Shown here piece by piece: positions 19,741 through 30,386 of a stretch of DNA of 64,000 nucleotides (its first letter is position 1; every line of letters begins with the position of its first letter). Source of the DNA: Macrosoma leucophasiata (lineage: Eukaryota > Arthropoda > Insecta > Lepidoptera > Hedylidae); contig JAWQUS010000016.1 of assembly GCA_036365455.1 (NCBI GenBank), forward strand, positions 16,329,001 through 16,393,000, given 5' to 3'. The notes under the pieces are model-generated. The model was not told the DNA's origin. It searched no databases and saw only the letters and a program-made list of their open reading frames with translations. The translations under genes and the position numbers were made by a program.

Positions 19741-20329
19741 ACTTCACGGTATATTAGTTTAGGAACATTGTCACTTCAATCGAATCGAATCCAAGATCTC
19801 AATGCAGACGTTGTCACTGTCATTCATGAGGCCTAAGGTCTTTAACTTATATGTCGAAAATCAAGAGGCCATAGATTACCGTCTTAACACAACATGTCAA
19901 TGCTGAACAACGCGACTTTTTGGCCTTGGTAGTGTCTGATCCTCAAGTATCAGCACTGAAACTACACAAGTAAAATATAGGGTTAAAGTGCTTTCACGCA
20001 CCCACATACCGTTTCAATCTCATGCGGGATCTCGTTTAGGGCGGCCACAGAAATCTGCGATGCGGATTTACAATAGGCGTTTTTGTAAATTTACATGTAT
20101 TTACAATGTATTCGTGCGAGCTCGCAGTTATTTGCGATGCGATGCGAATTCGCAGTTGTGTGGGAGCCTTAAGTGGCGTATGTGTTCATAAATATGAGCA
20201 TTTTGTTGCGGTATCGCCGTGCCAATACTAAACTGGCTCAATTATACAGCAAAAACCATCACGATCAGAAACCGAATGCTCGTGTGAAAGAAGGGTAACA
20301 TAATCGATATTCACAAATGAGTGAAAACT

Positions 20330-20590
20330 CTCTCAGTAGTCTAGTAGAAGCAGGCCATTACTACTACGCTGGGAGCCCGGGTCGAAGACTATCAGAGATA
20401 ACGGTGTTAAAGTCCATCTCTTTTCCTATTGGGATTTTTCTATTTTTTATGTTTCCCCAGTAGGTACCTACGTTGGAGTGTGGTAGTAAGTATGCCAACA
20501 GGCTCACCACCTGTTAAATGGGCCAAAACCTAACCGGCATTTACCTCTGTCTACTCCTTTGGGGATTACAGGCGTGATGTTACGTTACGC
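20330..20590 (+). mobile_element. SINE-B, diverged
   Basis: Reads GCAGGCCATTACTACTACGC, then CTATCAGAGATAACGGTG and GGGATTACAGGCGTGATG. The head is damaged (B box reduced to CCCGGGTCGAAGAC), so the copy is old. Confidence 0.6.
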
Positions 20591-20896
20591 TACAAATTAG
20601 TTTCCATCGATCATTCAAATTTGTAGCATTAGCATAGCAGAATACCTGGAATTATTTTGTTTTATAAAGCTTTAATCTGTACCTTAAACTTTGGCAATTG
20701 TTTGTTACTGTTGCCAGCGATGCTGAAACTTCGTGGTATATTAGTTTAGAAACATTGACGCTTCAATTGTTAATATCGAATCGATTTGTTCGTCTCGCCT
20801 GTTGGTTACAGATTATTTGAGAGAACTTTGTTTAATCTGAGCCAATATTTGTGGTTGCTGCGAAATGTCTGCCTTATTCTCAATGAGAGTATACAT

Positions 20897-22375
20897 GATA
20901 TGTTCTTAGGTTTTCGCGAGCTACACTCATTGAAATAAAACTATTTTAACTAACAATGGTCAGCTTCGATGTTGAATCCTTATTTACATGTTTACCGGTT
21001 AAGGATTGTGTCGAGATTGTTAAAAGAAAGCTAATTGCTCACAATATGCCCCGTCAATATGCAGAACTACTTGAATGGTGCCTGACATCTGGCTATCTAA
21101 TGTGGAATGGGGAATTCTACCTACAAATAGACGGAGTTGCCATGGGCTCCCCAGTTTCTCCCATAGTCGCCGATATATTCATGGAGGACTTTGAGGAGAG
21201 AGCCCTGAGCACTACAACCATAACACCTCGCATTTATAAACGATATGTAGATGACACATTCACCATATTGGATAGCAATAATGTTTCTGTTTTTCTTTCA
21301 CATCTCAATTCCATACACCATAAAATCAAATTCACTATGGAATTGGAACAGGACAATAAATTAGCCTTCTTAGATACTTTATTAATTAGAAAAACCAAAA
21401 CTCAAAAACAAAACTCAGTCACACTGTGTTTAGGAAGTCTACCCATACTGATAGGTACCTTAATGGTGAATCACACCATCACCCGGCACATTTATCTGCC
21501 GTTGGCTCATCTCTATTTCAGAGAGCACGAGGCATCTGTGACGACCACCATCTTCAGGGGGAGCTGAAGCACCTACGCCAGGTGCTACATAACAACAAGC
21601 TCCATGTACCACCCATCCGTCACAGAGGCCGCGTGAAACCACCTACAGTAGAACGACAACCAGCCATACTACCTTACGTTAAGGGTGTCACAGATAAAAT
21701 CAGCAACATTTTAAAAAAGAATTCCATTAAAACAGTTTTCAAACCATATAAAAAGATTCATCAGTATTTAAGACCCATGAAAAGTAATATTCCATTACAA
21801 AATTCTGGCATTTATAAATTAGATTGTGATTGTGGACTCTCATATATTGGTCAAACGAAGAGAGCTGTATCCACCCGCGTTAAAGAGCACATTGCTGATG
21901 TCAAAAACCGAAGAACAGGGAGGTCTGCAGTCTGTGAACACATAGCGGATAAGCCAAACCATTACATCCGGTTTGATAAAATTCAAATACTCGCTAGAGA
22001 ACACAAACCCATTCCACGAATGGTACGCGAGGCTATTGAAATTAAAAAACACCCAAATTTCAATAGAGAAGATGGATGGCGATTATCAACATCATGGGAT
22101 CCCATACTTAGCAAGATTAAATCCCAGCCGCAGCAGTCTGCAAGACCTCAAGATACCATAAGTAATTATTGTGTTAATCCTGAACGCTACGCAAGGCGTT
22201 TACGAAATCGATGGAGGTAGCTACATATAATTTTTCAAACTTCTGTCAGACAAATGTCACCTCAGTCTGCCCGGGACAACGGAAGCTGAAAAGCGACCGA
22301 AACGTCGGGTTGATTTTAAAAATCATTTTAGTTTAATATACGCGAGATAAATCCGTAAAAATAGTTTTATTTCAA
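20897..22375 (+). mobile_element. Penelope-like element
   Basis: 1,479 bp flanked by a perfect 13-bp direct repeat TGAGAGTATACAT (20884-20896 and 22376-22388). Inside the ends is a perfect 18-bp inverted repeat (20930-20947 and 22357-22375). The 5' end runs straight into the RT core, lacking the usual upstream several hundred codons, so the coding part is truncated although the insertion boundaries look complete. After the stop codon comes CTGAAAAGCGACCGAAACG (22286 on), which may be the decayed hammerhead ribozyme known from Penelope-like elements. Related ends-only copies are at 4664 and 9478. Confidence 0.8.
20956..22220 (+). pseudogene. Penelope-like RT / GIY-YIG endonuclease, frameshifted
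   Basis: The first frame (20956 to about 21420) has the RT blocks MVSFDVESLFTCLPV, GVAMGSPVSPIVADIFME and YKRYVDDTF, the latter holding the catalytic DD. The second frame (about 21418-22220) continues FRKSTHTDRYLNGESHHHPA and ends with a GIY-YIG nuclease domain: GIYKLDCDCGLSYIGQTKRA, then REAIEIKKHPNFNREDGW with the conserved Glu and Asn. RT followed by GIY-YIG in one protein defines canonical Penelope-like elements. The frame changes once, near 21420, so no full protein is made. The N-terminal part of the protein is missing. Confidence 0.85.
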
Positions 22376-22625
22376 TGAGAGTATACATACATGATAAAAT
22401 TTTGGTTTATGTTTTCTTGCAACAAAATTTGTCTTGGTAGTATAATCGATCTACAATTTCATTTTTTTCGTCGTCGTTGTCACAAGACACGTGAGCTTAT
22501 TTTACCATGAATATTAGCATTTAGGTTACACTCCGACATATATATACAGACACAGTATTATTTCTTTTATTTTATTAATTTCTAGCATACACCTGTACGC
22601 TTATTGAATTTTTGTCATTTCTCAC

Positions 22626-22938
22626 CATAGAGCAACACGGGCCACCGGCCGCCGCGGCGGGCCGAAGGGGAGTAGCCATAGCGTTTATTACCGATGCAGA
22701 ACAGTCTGTAAATTTTATGCGGAGGGAAATACGTGTGACACATACTCACACTAAAAAAATCGTCTATTACTACGGAACTCACACCTTGACTTTAACAAAA
22801 TACTTAAACAATTTCACGCACACATTTATACATCTATGCCACAGGTATAGGCCGTTGGTCACAGGTATTTGGGCTTGCACTTTGACACAGGGGAAAGCCT
22901 GCATATGGCTACTCCCTCCCCTCCGGTGTTGCTCTATG
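22626..22938. mobile_element. hAT-type MITE, copy 2
   Basis: CATAGAGCAAC...GTTGCTCTATG with flanks TTTCTCAC (22618-22625) and TTTCTCGC (22939-22946), 7 of 8 identical. It is inverted relative to copy 1. The left end carries the long GC-rich inverted repeat, and the right end is shortened. Confidence 0.75.
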
Positions 22939-22949
22939 TTTCTCGCAAT

Positions 22950-23505
22950 GTTGAATTAACGGTATATTTTAATTATGACTCTCATAATATTTAATTATTT
23001 AATGCACTGGTTACAAAATATTTGTATTAAAGATAGACTTCATGCCCTAAGGCTTTCTCTATCAGCCTACCTAGGTTTTAAAGAGAAGCATCGAAAAGTT
23101 GCAGAGAAAATTAAACAATTATTTAAATTCAAACGCATTATTATTGAATCAGCAATGAATCAGTACAAATACTTAAGTATGATAAATGGATAATGTAGAT
23201 GTAATGAGATGATATGTAGATAATAAAAAAGTAAAAATAATTTATCGTAAGCAGAAATCAGGCACCCATGCATAAAAACACTCATTCTTCGAAATCTGAG
23301 AATGGAAATCCTTAGCCACATACAAAAATATAACACGCGATTTTTTAAAAAGAAGTCCTAAACCCACCTATATGTTAAACCCATAAGCCTCTTACCCACA
23401 CATCCGTATTGACTGGATATTCGTGCGTGAAATATATCCATTGATGTGCCTCTTATGGTCCTTCCACACAATCGTTCGGTTCTACGGGAATAGTTTTCCT
23501 GTTAA
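22950..23505. other. No gene or recognised element
   Basis: Contains a 72-codon open frame on + (22975-23193) without recognisable motifs. Otherwise unique-looking sequence. Confidence 0.45.
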
Positions 23506-23509
23506 AGTT

Positions 23510-23787
23510 ACTGAAGTGATACGCACAATAGTGGTCTTAAATCCCAACCTAGGTCGACCTTCACCCATCGGTTTACCGAATGAAACATTGTTTTTATCAA
23601 GTTTCATACCTGAACCTGACCTACCATGCATGACCAAATAGGTCGAGTTCTGTCTGATGGTGGTGCCAAAAGTCTTAGGAATCGGCGTGCTTGTATGAAA
23701 GAATGATGAAGGTAGACGAGGCACGAGAGGTTTGTCAGGACCGGGATATCTGGCGCTCTACACTTTCTGCCTACCCCGTTAGGGAAC
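23510..23787 (+). mobile_element. SINE-D copy, 3'-truncated
   Basis: AGGTCGACCTTCACCC, then GTCTTAGGAATCGGCGTGC, GTCAGGACCGGGATATCTGG and TGCCTACCCCGTTAGGGA. The expected GGCGTGAAGATACAT end is replaced by the start of an inverted SINE-A, so one element truncates the other. Confidence 0.6.
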
Positions 23788-24080
23788 GTCAAAATGCAGA
23801 TGCGTTACCACTCCTGAGGCCTAAGGTGTTATACCTCTGTGCCGGAAATTACAGGGCCGTACATTACCACCTGACCGGAACACGATAGTGCTGAACACTA
23901 CCATTTAGCGGCAAGTATATTATTTTTAGTAGGTAATGCGGTGCCTAAGGTGCGGTGCCTACGCCCGCGAGCTCATAAGTGCTCAAGCAAACTAGTGGTA
24001 GAGTCCAGATCGAGGATGTAAGCACCATCGCATTACCGTATCTATCTGTCTCCAAATGGTAGTGTTCAATAATATCGACT
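23788..24080 (-). mobile_element. SINE-A copy with duplicated 5' part
   Basis: Reverse SINE-A subfamily I from CAAAATGCAGATGCGTTA to CCCGCGAGCTC near 23975. The segment GGTAATGCGGTGCCTAAGGT, repeated as GTGCGGTGCCTACGCCC, shows a small internal duplication. A separate diverged piece in the opposite orientation lies at 24000-24080. Confidence 0.65.
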
Positions 24081-24870
24081 TAGGTGACAACTCATCCGCA
24101 AATGTCAACTCATCCGCAAATGTATCTTATTCGCGGATCAAATGTCACATAGTATCGTGTTAAAGTTTGATTGTTTTATATAGTCCTGCTTTAGCTCTAG
24201 ACCTTGGAGTGGCAACGCATCTATATTTTTACATCTGTTTTTTGTACCTGTCTATGTAGATATCTACAAAGTGACAACCTAGTAAGTGACTATCGCAATT
24301 GCAGCATGTGCTACGGTAGTCACTTACAATCCATGTTAATAGCATACTTGTTTCCCTCTGTTATTACAAAAAAAAAAGATAAAATGTGTTACCATGTGAA
24401 AGACCCTTACTTCCGTGCACACAAAACAGTCAAGTATGGACACTCGAGATCTCCAAAATGTACGTGACGTGAAGGTCAGATAATCTGTTTGGAACAAAAC
24501 CCCGAGCCGGATATAATGGGCGGAATTTATTTGTCCGGCCACGTATGTATTTTGACCACTAGATGCTGTAGATTATACTCGGTGGGCGAGATAATCTTAG
24601 TATTTACACCACGTTCATTTTGTTCTCGTATTTAACATATTATATTCAGTTTCATACCTTACTAATCTGCATAATAACTGATGATATTATTTGAAGGCTT
24701 AAATGTATCGTGTTATGTAATAAATGTGGCAAATAAGCACGTATTTCACATGAAACTTATAAACATCTAGATATACAATAAGAGGACTAAGTTGTTGTGC
24801 CTCAGTGATCGAAATTACGGAGCCAAACATTCCATTTATCGGGAACACGATAGTGCTGAAAACTAACATA

Positions 24871-25122
24871 CAGTGCTCAACAATAAATATTGCACATCGA
24901 GCCTAGGAAGGAGACTTCGGCTTATTTCGGGACTGTAGAGCATTATCTCTTTCGCACCCTACTTATTTGACGTTTGTCGACCATTTTGATAAAGTTTTGA
25001 CCAATACCGGACTGTTAGTGCTTACGTAGGCAGTGTACAACAGAGATAGATCTTCACGAAGTCGAAACGAGCCGATCGTCTCTTTCGCATGCTCGATGTG
25101 CAATATTAATTGTTGAGTGCTG
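24871..25122. mobile_element. Tc1/mariner-type MITE, copy 1
   Basis: 252 bp with imperfect inverted ends of about 30 bp starting CAGTGCTCAACAATAAATAT and ending GTTGAGTGCTG. It is flanked by TA on both sides (24869-24870, 25123-25124). A second copy lies at 51666-51907. No coding sequence; a TA target suggests Tc1/mariner transposase. Confidence 0.75.
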
Positions 25123-25225
25123 TACATATTATATTAAAGTGGCAGTGCGGTTATGCGGTGGTACATGCACACTCATATTATTATCAAGTTTTAAAGGTGG
25201 CAACGGCATTGGAAAGTATATATTA

Positions 25226-25712
25226 CTAGCTGACCCGGAAAACTTCGTATTGCCTCACAATTAATTAATGTGTCAAAGGTTTGATAGCTATGGACTATTT
25301 GTATGGGACAATGAAATTGTCCCGTGAAAGTCCCGTCAAAGTCGGAGACACTTCAATTCTATTTGTATGTATGTATGTATAGATAAAAGTAGTCTAGGTT
25401 ACTCCTTATTACATCAGCTATCTGCCCGTCAAAGGAGACACTCCAATTCTATTTATTTGTATGAATGTATAGATGTATAGATAAAATTAGCCTACATAGC
25501 CTACTCCTTATTACATAAGCTATCTGCCAGTGAAAGTCCCGTCAAAATCGGTAAAGCCGTTCCCAAGATTAGCGGGAACAAACAGACAGACATAGAGACA
25601 AAAATTGTAAAAAAACATGTTTTGGTATATGTACCGTGTATACATACATCATTTAAAAAGCGGTTATTTTTATATTACAAACGGACACTCCAATTTTATT
25701 AATTTGTATAGA
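25226..25712 (-). mobile_element. Non-autonomous Helitron, composite
   Basis: On the minus strand it starts TCTATACAAATTAATAAAA after an A (25712) and ends GACCCGGGT-type hairpin, CAGCTAG, before a T (25226). The 3' end is that of the 7006/31779 family, whereas the body (CTATCTGCC, AAAGTCCCGTCAAA, GATTAGCGGGAACAAACAG) belongs to another Helitron group. The TATCTGCC-containing block is present twice. Confidence 0.65.
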
Positions 25713-25724
25713 TGAATTCTTTTA

Positions 25725-26121
25725 TTCATTCTTTTTTTATTCATTTATTTCATATAATTAGGCTCCTGGAGAGCACTTTTACATCGTCATTTTTTTTTAA
25801 ACTAACCTAGAGTGAATAACCACTAATAATAATCAAAAATACATAATAAATTAAATAGACACTGAACAATTTTGTATAATATGGAAAGCATCAATTATTT
25901 ACAAATTCCTCCATTTCCCCATTTCAAAAGAAACTGAGAAAGAATGAATTTGGTCGTCATAATAAAGGTTATTCACTTGGCAGAATTCCAAGGGCAGTCA
26001 ATACTGAGAAGAACTCCGCCACTGAAGAAACTCAGTACAGCTCTTTTGAATATAAACTTAAATCTAATACAGTCTGTAAATCCAAAGTACAGGTTTTCGA
26101 AATAGTCTGGGAGCGATCGCT
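25725..26121 (-). mobile_element. LINE 3' untranslated region
   Basis: Minus-strand sequence after the stop, ending ATATGAAATAAATGAATAAA near 25730. Stretches such as GGCGGAGTTCTTCTCAGTAT and TTGGAATTCTGCCAAGTGAA match the 3' region of the LINE at 54840-57570. Confidence 0.65.
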
Positions 26122-26960
26122 TCAATCCCATGGTGCAGTGTCATTAAGGTAATCACATGTTTTATAATAGTTGCACATGTACAAGCGTTTTTTGATAACT
26201 TTCTTAAATTTATTAATCGAAAGACTTTGAACATCTTCAGGTATTTTGTTAAAGAAGCGTATACATTGACCTCTAAAAGAATTACTCACCCTATGCAGTC
26301 GTGTTGTGTGCACAGACAACTTGTGTTTGTTCCTAGTATTCATATAATCATTAGCTCTACTAGGAAATTCGCTAATATTATTACGTACATACAGTACATT
26401 TTCGTAAATGTATTGCGAAGCTACAGTCAATATATTTATTTCCTTAAATTTATCTCTGAGAGACACTCGCGGACTTAGCCCGTAGATAGCACGCACAGCT
26501 CTTTTCTGTAAAACAAAAATGGTGTTGACATCGGCGGCATGCCCCCATAGTAAAATTCCATAGGACATAATACTGTGAAAATAGCTAAAATAAACCAATC
26601 GAGCCGTCTCAACGTCAGTTAAGGATCGTATCTTTTTTACCGCAAACGCTGCGGAGCTTAGTCTACGGGCTAGATTGGAAATATGAGGACCCCACTGCAA
26701 TTTTGTATCCACGGTTAAGCCAAGAAATACCGTGGAGTCTACTAATTCCAATGCTTCCTCGTTTAGTTTCACATTGGTTGCAACCTGTTTAACGTTAGGT
26801 GTACAAAATTTAATACATTTTGTCTTTCTACTATTTAACAGTAGGTTGTTAGCACTAAACCAATGTACTATTTTAGAGAGGGCATTGTTTACATCGTCAC
26901 AAGCTACTTGTTGCCTTTTCATTTTGAATATGAGAGAGGTATCATCTGCTGCAATGATGA
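26122..26960 (-). pseudogene. LINE reverse transcriptase, C-terminal part
   Basis: The frame begins at the end of the catalytic region (ADDTSLIFKMKRQQV, just upstream of the first Met at 26922). It continues VHWFSANNLLLNSRKTKCIK, DSTVFLGLTVDTKLQWGPHI, YGILLWGHAADVNTIFVLQK and RAVRAIYGLSPRVSLRDKF, then a C-terminal RFFNKIPEDVQSL block. This is the half after the catalytic aspartates of a CR1/Jockey-group LINE; the N-terminal half is lost, so it cannot transpose. It is about the same protein as the copy at 55483-56905. Confidence 0.8.
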
Positions 26961-27053
26961 TATACCTCCCAATACCTAACCACTATCAGAGCTATGTTTA
27001 AATCCTCACGAAAGCATCGCAAACACTTACGGAACCTCTTGTTTTCGTACAGA

Positions 27054-27266
27054 CACAGTACAAATATGAACAGTATGGAAACTACGTACAAAACGTTGAA
27101 ACGGCACACTCACACAAACATGCGCATCGACGAGGCCCCTAAGCGGTTCTCGCGGTACTGCAGTAGTGAAACGCACGCTATTCGAGCGTCGATGTGCATG
27201 TTTGTGTATGTGTGCCGTTTCGAACGTTTAGTACGTAGTTTCCACACTGTTCATATTTGTACTGTG
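27054..27266. mobile_element. Foldback element with 7-bp duplication, copy 1
   Basis: Arms of about 80 bp start CACAGTACAAATATGAACAG and return as CTGTTCATATTTGTACTGTG. The flank is GTACAGA on both sides (27047-27053 and 27267-27273). It contains GCACACTCACACAAACATGC in both arms (inverted). A relative is at 61949-62125. Confidence 0.7.
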
Positions 27267-27283
27267 GTACAGATATCTAAGGG

Positions 27284-28185
27284 TGAGATTCACAGACCAC
27301 ACTACACTTATGAAATAATTTGTTTCACGGGTGTCTTAAATTCGTATTTTTACGTACGTACCTATTCTTATTTTTGTGATGATTTGCTTTCCAAGAGCTT
27401 TGACACTTCTTAAGAAGAACATTAGTATTGAGAGTTGTTTAATTCATAGTTAGTTGTAGTGTGGTCAGTTTATCTCAACCTCATGGCCGTTTGCTTGCCA
27501 CTTTCATGTCCATAATAAATGAACGAGCATTTTATCATCTCCAAATTCTACTCAAATTTGGGATATAAAGAGCGCATTCTTCCATGATTCATGATATTAC
27601 TGTGTATACAAAGCCAACTTCATTTTCATATCAATAATTATATCTCAAGCCCCAGTTTATTTATACTTAAGTGTCGTTAGTTGGAAAGGATTTTGGAAGT
27701 GTGCCATGATTTACGAGCATGTCATTACTGGCTGTCGAGCTCTGAGACTGAGTGTTGTTGCGTCTTATATGATATTCAAGCCAAGTTTGAGGCTTGTTTC
27801 GGGGTCAGGATATTAGCAACGGAATTCTCGCTACATAACAGAAGCGTATACTGGAGAGCGTGATTTTAATATGGAACCCGAAATCTAGATAAAGTGTGCT
27901 TTATAACTTCAAACACAAGTTTATGTATTTCCCAAAAGAGTAAGTTTGTGTTCATATTCTGATACATTCTTGTATTGCACAGTTTGTACACATTCACAAT
28001 TTGCCAGTTTAAGTTACATTTTACAAGTCTCATGTGTCTTGAAAGATTTTCAAACTAAAACTCAACTAAACGCCTGTATTCTACTATAATAGTAGGTCAA
28101 CAGATAACAGTACTATATTTTTGATTGATTTTGGTTAAGCGGAGAGTTCCTCGACTGTACAACTTACATATTGATTTTGCACAAT
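27284..28185. other. Mostly unrecognised DNA
   Basis: The first 30 bases (GGGTGAGATTCACAGACCAC) match the terminus of the TTA-flanked foldbacks at 38444 and 38679. Beyond that I recognise nothing. Confidence 0.5.
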
Positions 28186-28188
28186 CTA

Positions 28189-29600
28189 TGTATGTATTGG
28201 TTCATTGGTTCCATGAAATGGATTAGTAGACTAATGATATGTGAAATTTGTGTACAAAATATACGAAACGAAATATAAACTATCGACGGACGTCAAAGCA
28301 GACAATGGAATCTGCATTATTTATTACTATTGCAGCATCGCTATTCATTTTTATAACTATTGAATGCTGTTTGTCGTCTATTTATTGTTCAATTTCGCTT
28401 GCAATGAATTGATATTGATTTTGGAATCACTTTGGTATTTCATCGCCTGTAGGTATTATAATACATCAGTCTTCGCGATAAGCCTATCATTGTTTCTTTT
28501 AGTTTCCATTTTATTTTATTTCTTCAATTTGATCCTTAGTTTTATTGATAAATTAGTGCATTAAATAGATTACAATGGTGTGTCATAGTATACTTATATT
28601 TATTATGGTAGTTTCCCTTAATTGATATTAATCCTTATATTCAAATAATATTTAACTACCTACCTCTTCAGGCAAAAACAGGCCCGATATTATAAATAAC
28701 TGATTATGTACAGTATCTGAGTATGTATTGATTCCGTCAAATAGATTCGACTAATGATCTACGAAATTTGTGTACAAAATGTACTGTACAAATGTAATGT
28801 AATGTACGATCGGAAATATAAATTGCATCGACAGACGTCATCGCATACAAAGGAATCTGCATTATTTAGGTATTACTGTTGCAGTATTGCTATTCATATT
28901 TATAACTATTGGATGCTGTTTGTCGTCTATTTACAGTTCAATTTCACATGCAATGAATCGATATTGATTTTAGAATCACTTCGATATTTCATCGTCTGTA
29001 GGTTGGTAACCGATTGTAAATTTCAATCAGATCACAATATTATGTCGGTCTTTACCTTTAGGCCCATCACATTGTTTCTTTTAGTTTCCATATTATATTA
29101 TATTATTCCTTCAATCTGATTCGTAGTTTCATACATTTCATACATAAATATACTTCAAAGGTGTGTCATGAGTATAATATATGTTTTTCATGGCAGTTCT
29201 CCTTAATATTGATGTTATCCTAATATTCAAATAATATTTAATGCCCCTTCAGGCAAAGATAGGGCCGATATTATAAATGATTGATTTTGTATTATCTCGG
29301 TATGTATTGATTCCGTCAAACAGATTCGACTAATGATCTACAAATGATCGGAACTTTGGATTGTATCGATGGACGTGATTGTAGACAGTGAAATCTGCAT
29401 TATTTATTGCTGTTTCAGTATCGCTATTTATATTTATAACTATTGAATTCCGTTTGTCTTCTAGCTGTCTTTCTTATTGGGAATTAATTGCTATTGATTT
29501 TATAATTACTTTGAGGAGTTTTGGCGGGCACCTTGAAAGAGGCGTATGGTGCTCTTATTTTATTTCATGTTCTTGGTGTATTTTTAAGTTATATTGAATA
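28189..29600 (+). repeat. Triplicated 530-580 bp unit
   Basis: Three consecutive diverged copies begin with GTATGTATTG.TTC at 28189, 28722 and 29301. Shared blocks are CTAATGAT.T..GAAATTTGTGTAC (copies 1-2), GAATCTGCATTATTTATTACT, TCGCTATTCAT..TTATAACTATTG and GTTTGTCGTCTATTTA, then TTGTTTCTTTTAGTTTCCAT and AGGCAAA.A.AGGCCCGATAT. The third copy is shortened. Similar short open frames (MLFVVYL.FNF.CNE) occur in copies 1 and 2, but stops interrupt them and copy 3 lacks them, so coding is unlikely. Confidence 0.7.
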
Positions 29601-29930
29601 AAGTATGTGGCATTTTGTTTGATATAGGTTTATTACAGTGCCCGTGTATAGTGAAATAGAATAACAGTGCGAAAACACGACCTTTCAGGTTGCCTCCAAA
29701 ACTTCATTGTACATGTTTTGGTAAAGTAGCCATCGCTTTACTCGAATTACTTGATTGTAACTCACTTAACTGACATATTATACTTGATAACTTATATACT
29801 TGATACTTACATATTATACTCGATGACTATATTATACTTACTTTTACGCTGCTTAAATAAATACAAAATATAATTTTACTTGACACTGGCAATATGCGTA
29901 ATAGCTATGCCATAATAACAAAAAATAATT

Positions 29931-30050
29931 TATTTTTAAAGAAAAATGGAAAGGTAAATTTGACTTCAGACGAGACATAATCAAATTTTTCTTTCCATTT
30001 TTCTTTAAAAATAAAATATATTTCACTAGCATGTGTTAATGCGAAATAAT
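29931..30050 (+). mobile_element. T1-derived hairpin element
   Basis: The T1 tail CTTTCCATTTTTCTTTAAAA (29992 on) faces its own inverted copy (29931-29961) across 20 bases that include GACTTCAGACGAG, the remains of the tRNA-like acceptor. The 3' terminus ATGTGTTAATGCGAAATA is near 30030-30048. Most of the tRNA-like part is deleted. Confidence 0.55.
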
Positions 30051-30144
30051 ATAAAACAAAAAAAAAATACTTTGACATTCTATTTATTGAATTTATTGAG
30101 TAATTTATACAAATAATAATAAACTAATAACCTCAAATTTGTGG

Positions 30145-30355
30145 TCCTTTTATTTGACTACGTTGACATAATGTGATGATTATCTTAAGTATAAGAAAAC
30201 AGCAATGAATATGTCTACGATATGGATGTAATTCGATCGTCTTCACATGTAATACTCAATTAATATTTTGATTAAGTAACTCAAATAAAAATACTGAATC
30301 TAAATTCTACTATATAAAAAATAAAACAGTTATGAAATCAATCGTATATCGTATT
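30145..30355 (+). repeat. 211-bp direct repeat, copy 1
   Basis: Identical to 33095-33305 except for five substitutions and without gaps. The two copies are exactly 2,950 bp apart and flank the Helitron pair. The ends are not TG...CA, there is no coding sequence between them, and no 5-bp duplication was seen, so this does not look like a pair of LTRs. Confidence 0.85.
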
Positions 30356-30386
30356 ATTTATTTTAATATAATCTATATATATTATA

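Larger units (their letters stand above)
15430..20790 (-). repeat. Local composite repeat, about four diverged copies
   Basis: A unit recurs near 15430-15940, 18870-19215, 19735-20040 and 20590-20790. It joins a strongly diverged inverted SINE-A-like piece (CACCAGTAAAAACATCG, CAATGCAGACGTTGTCAC) to a non-SINE block with TACCTGGAATTATT, GATGTTCCTTACTGTAACCG and GATGCTGAAACTTCGTGGTA. The non-SINE block is found only in this interval. LINEs, SINE-B and the Penelope-like element have split the array. Confidence 0.55.

Noticed and set aside
21840..22052. Minus-strand open frames over the Penelope-like gene
   Set aside because: Shadows of the plus-strand GIY-YIG coding sequence.
22286..22310. Confident hammerhead ribozyme annotation
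   Set aside because: Core positions do not all fit and stem I could not be drawn; kept only as a possibility.
28364..29119. Small duplicated membrane-protein genes
   Set aside because: The frames are not kept in all three copies and are broken by stops; hydrophobicity is expected from T-rich DNA.
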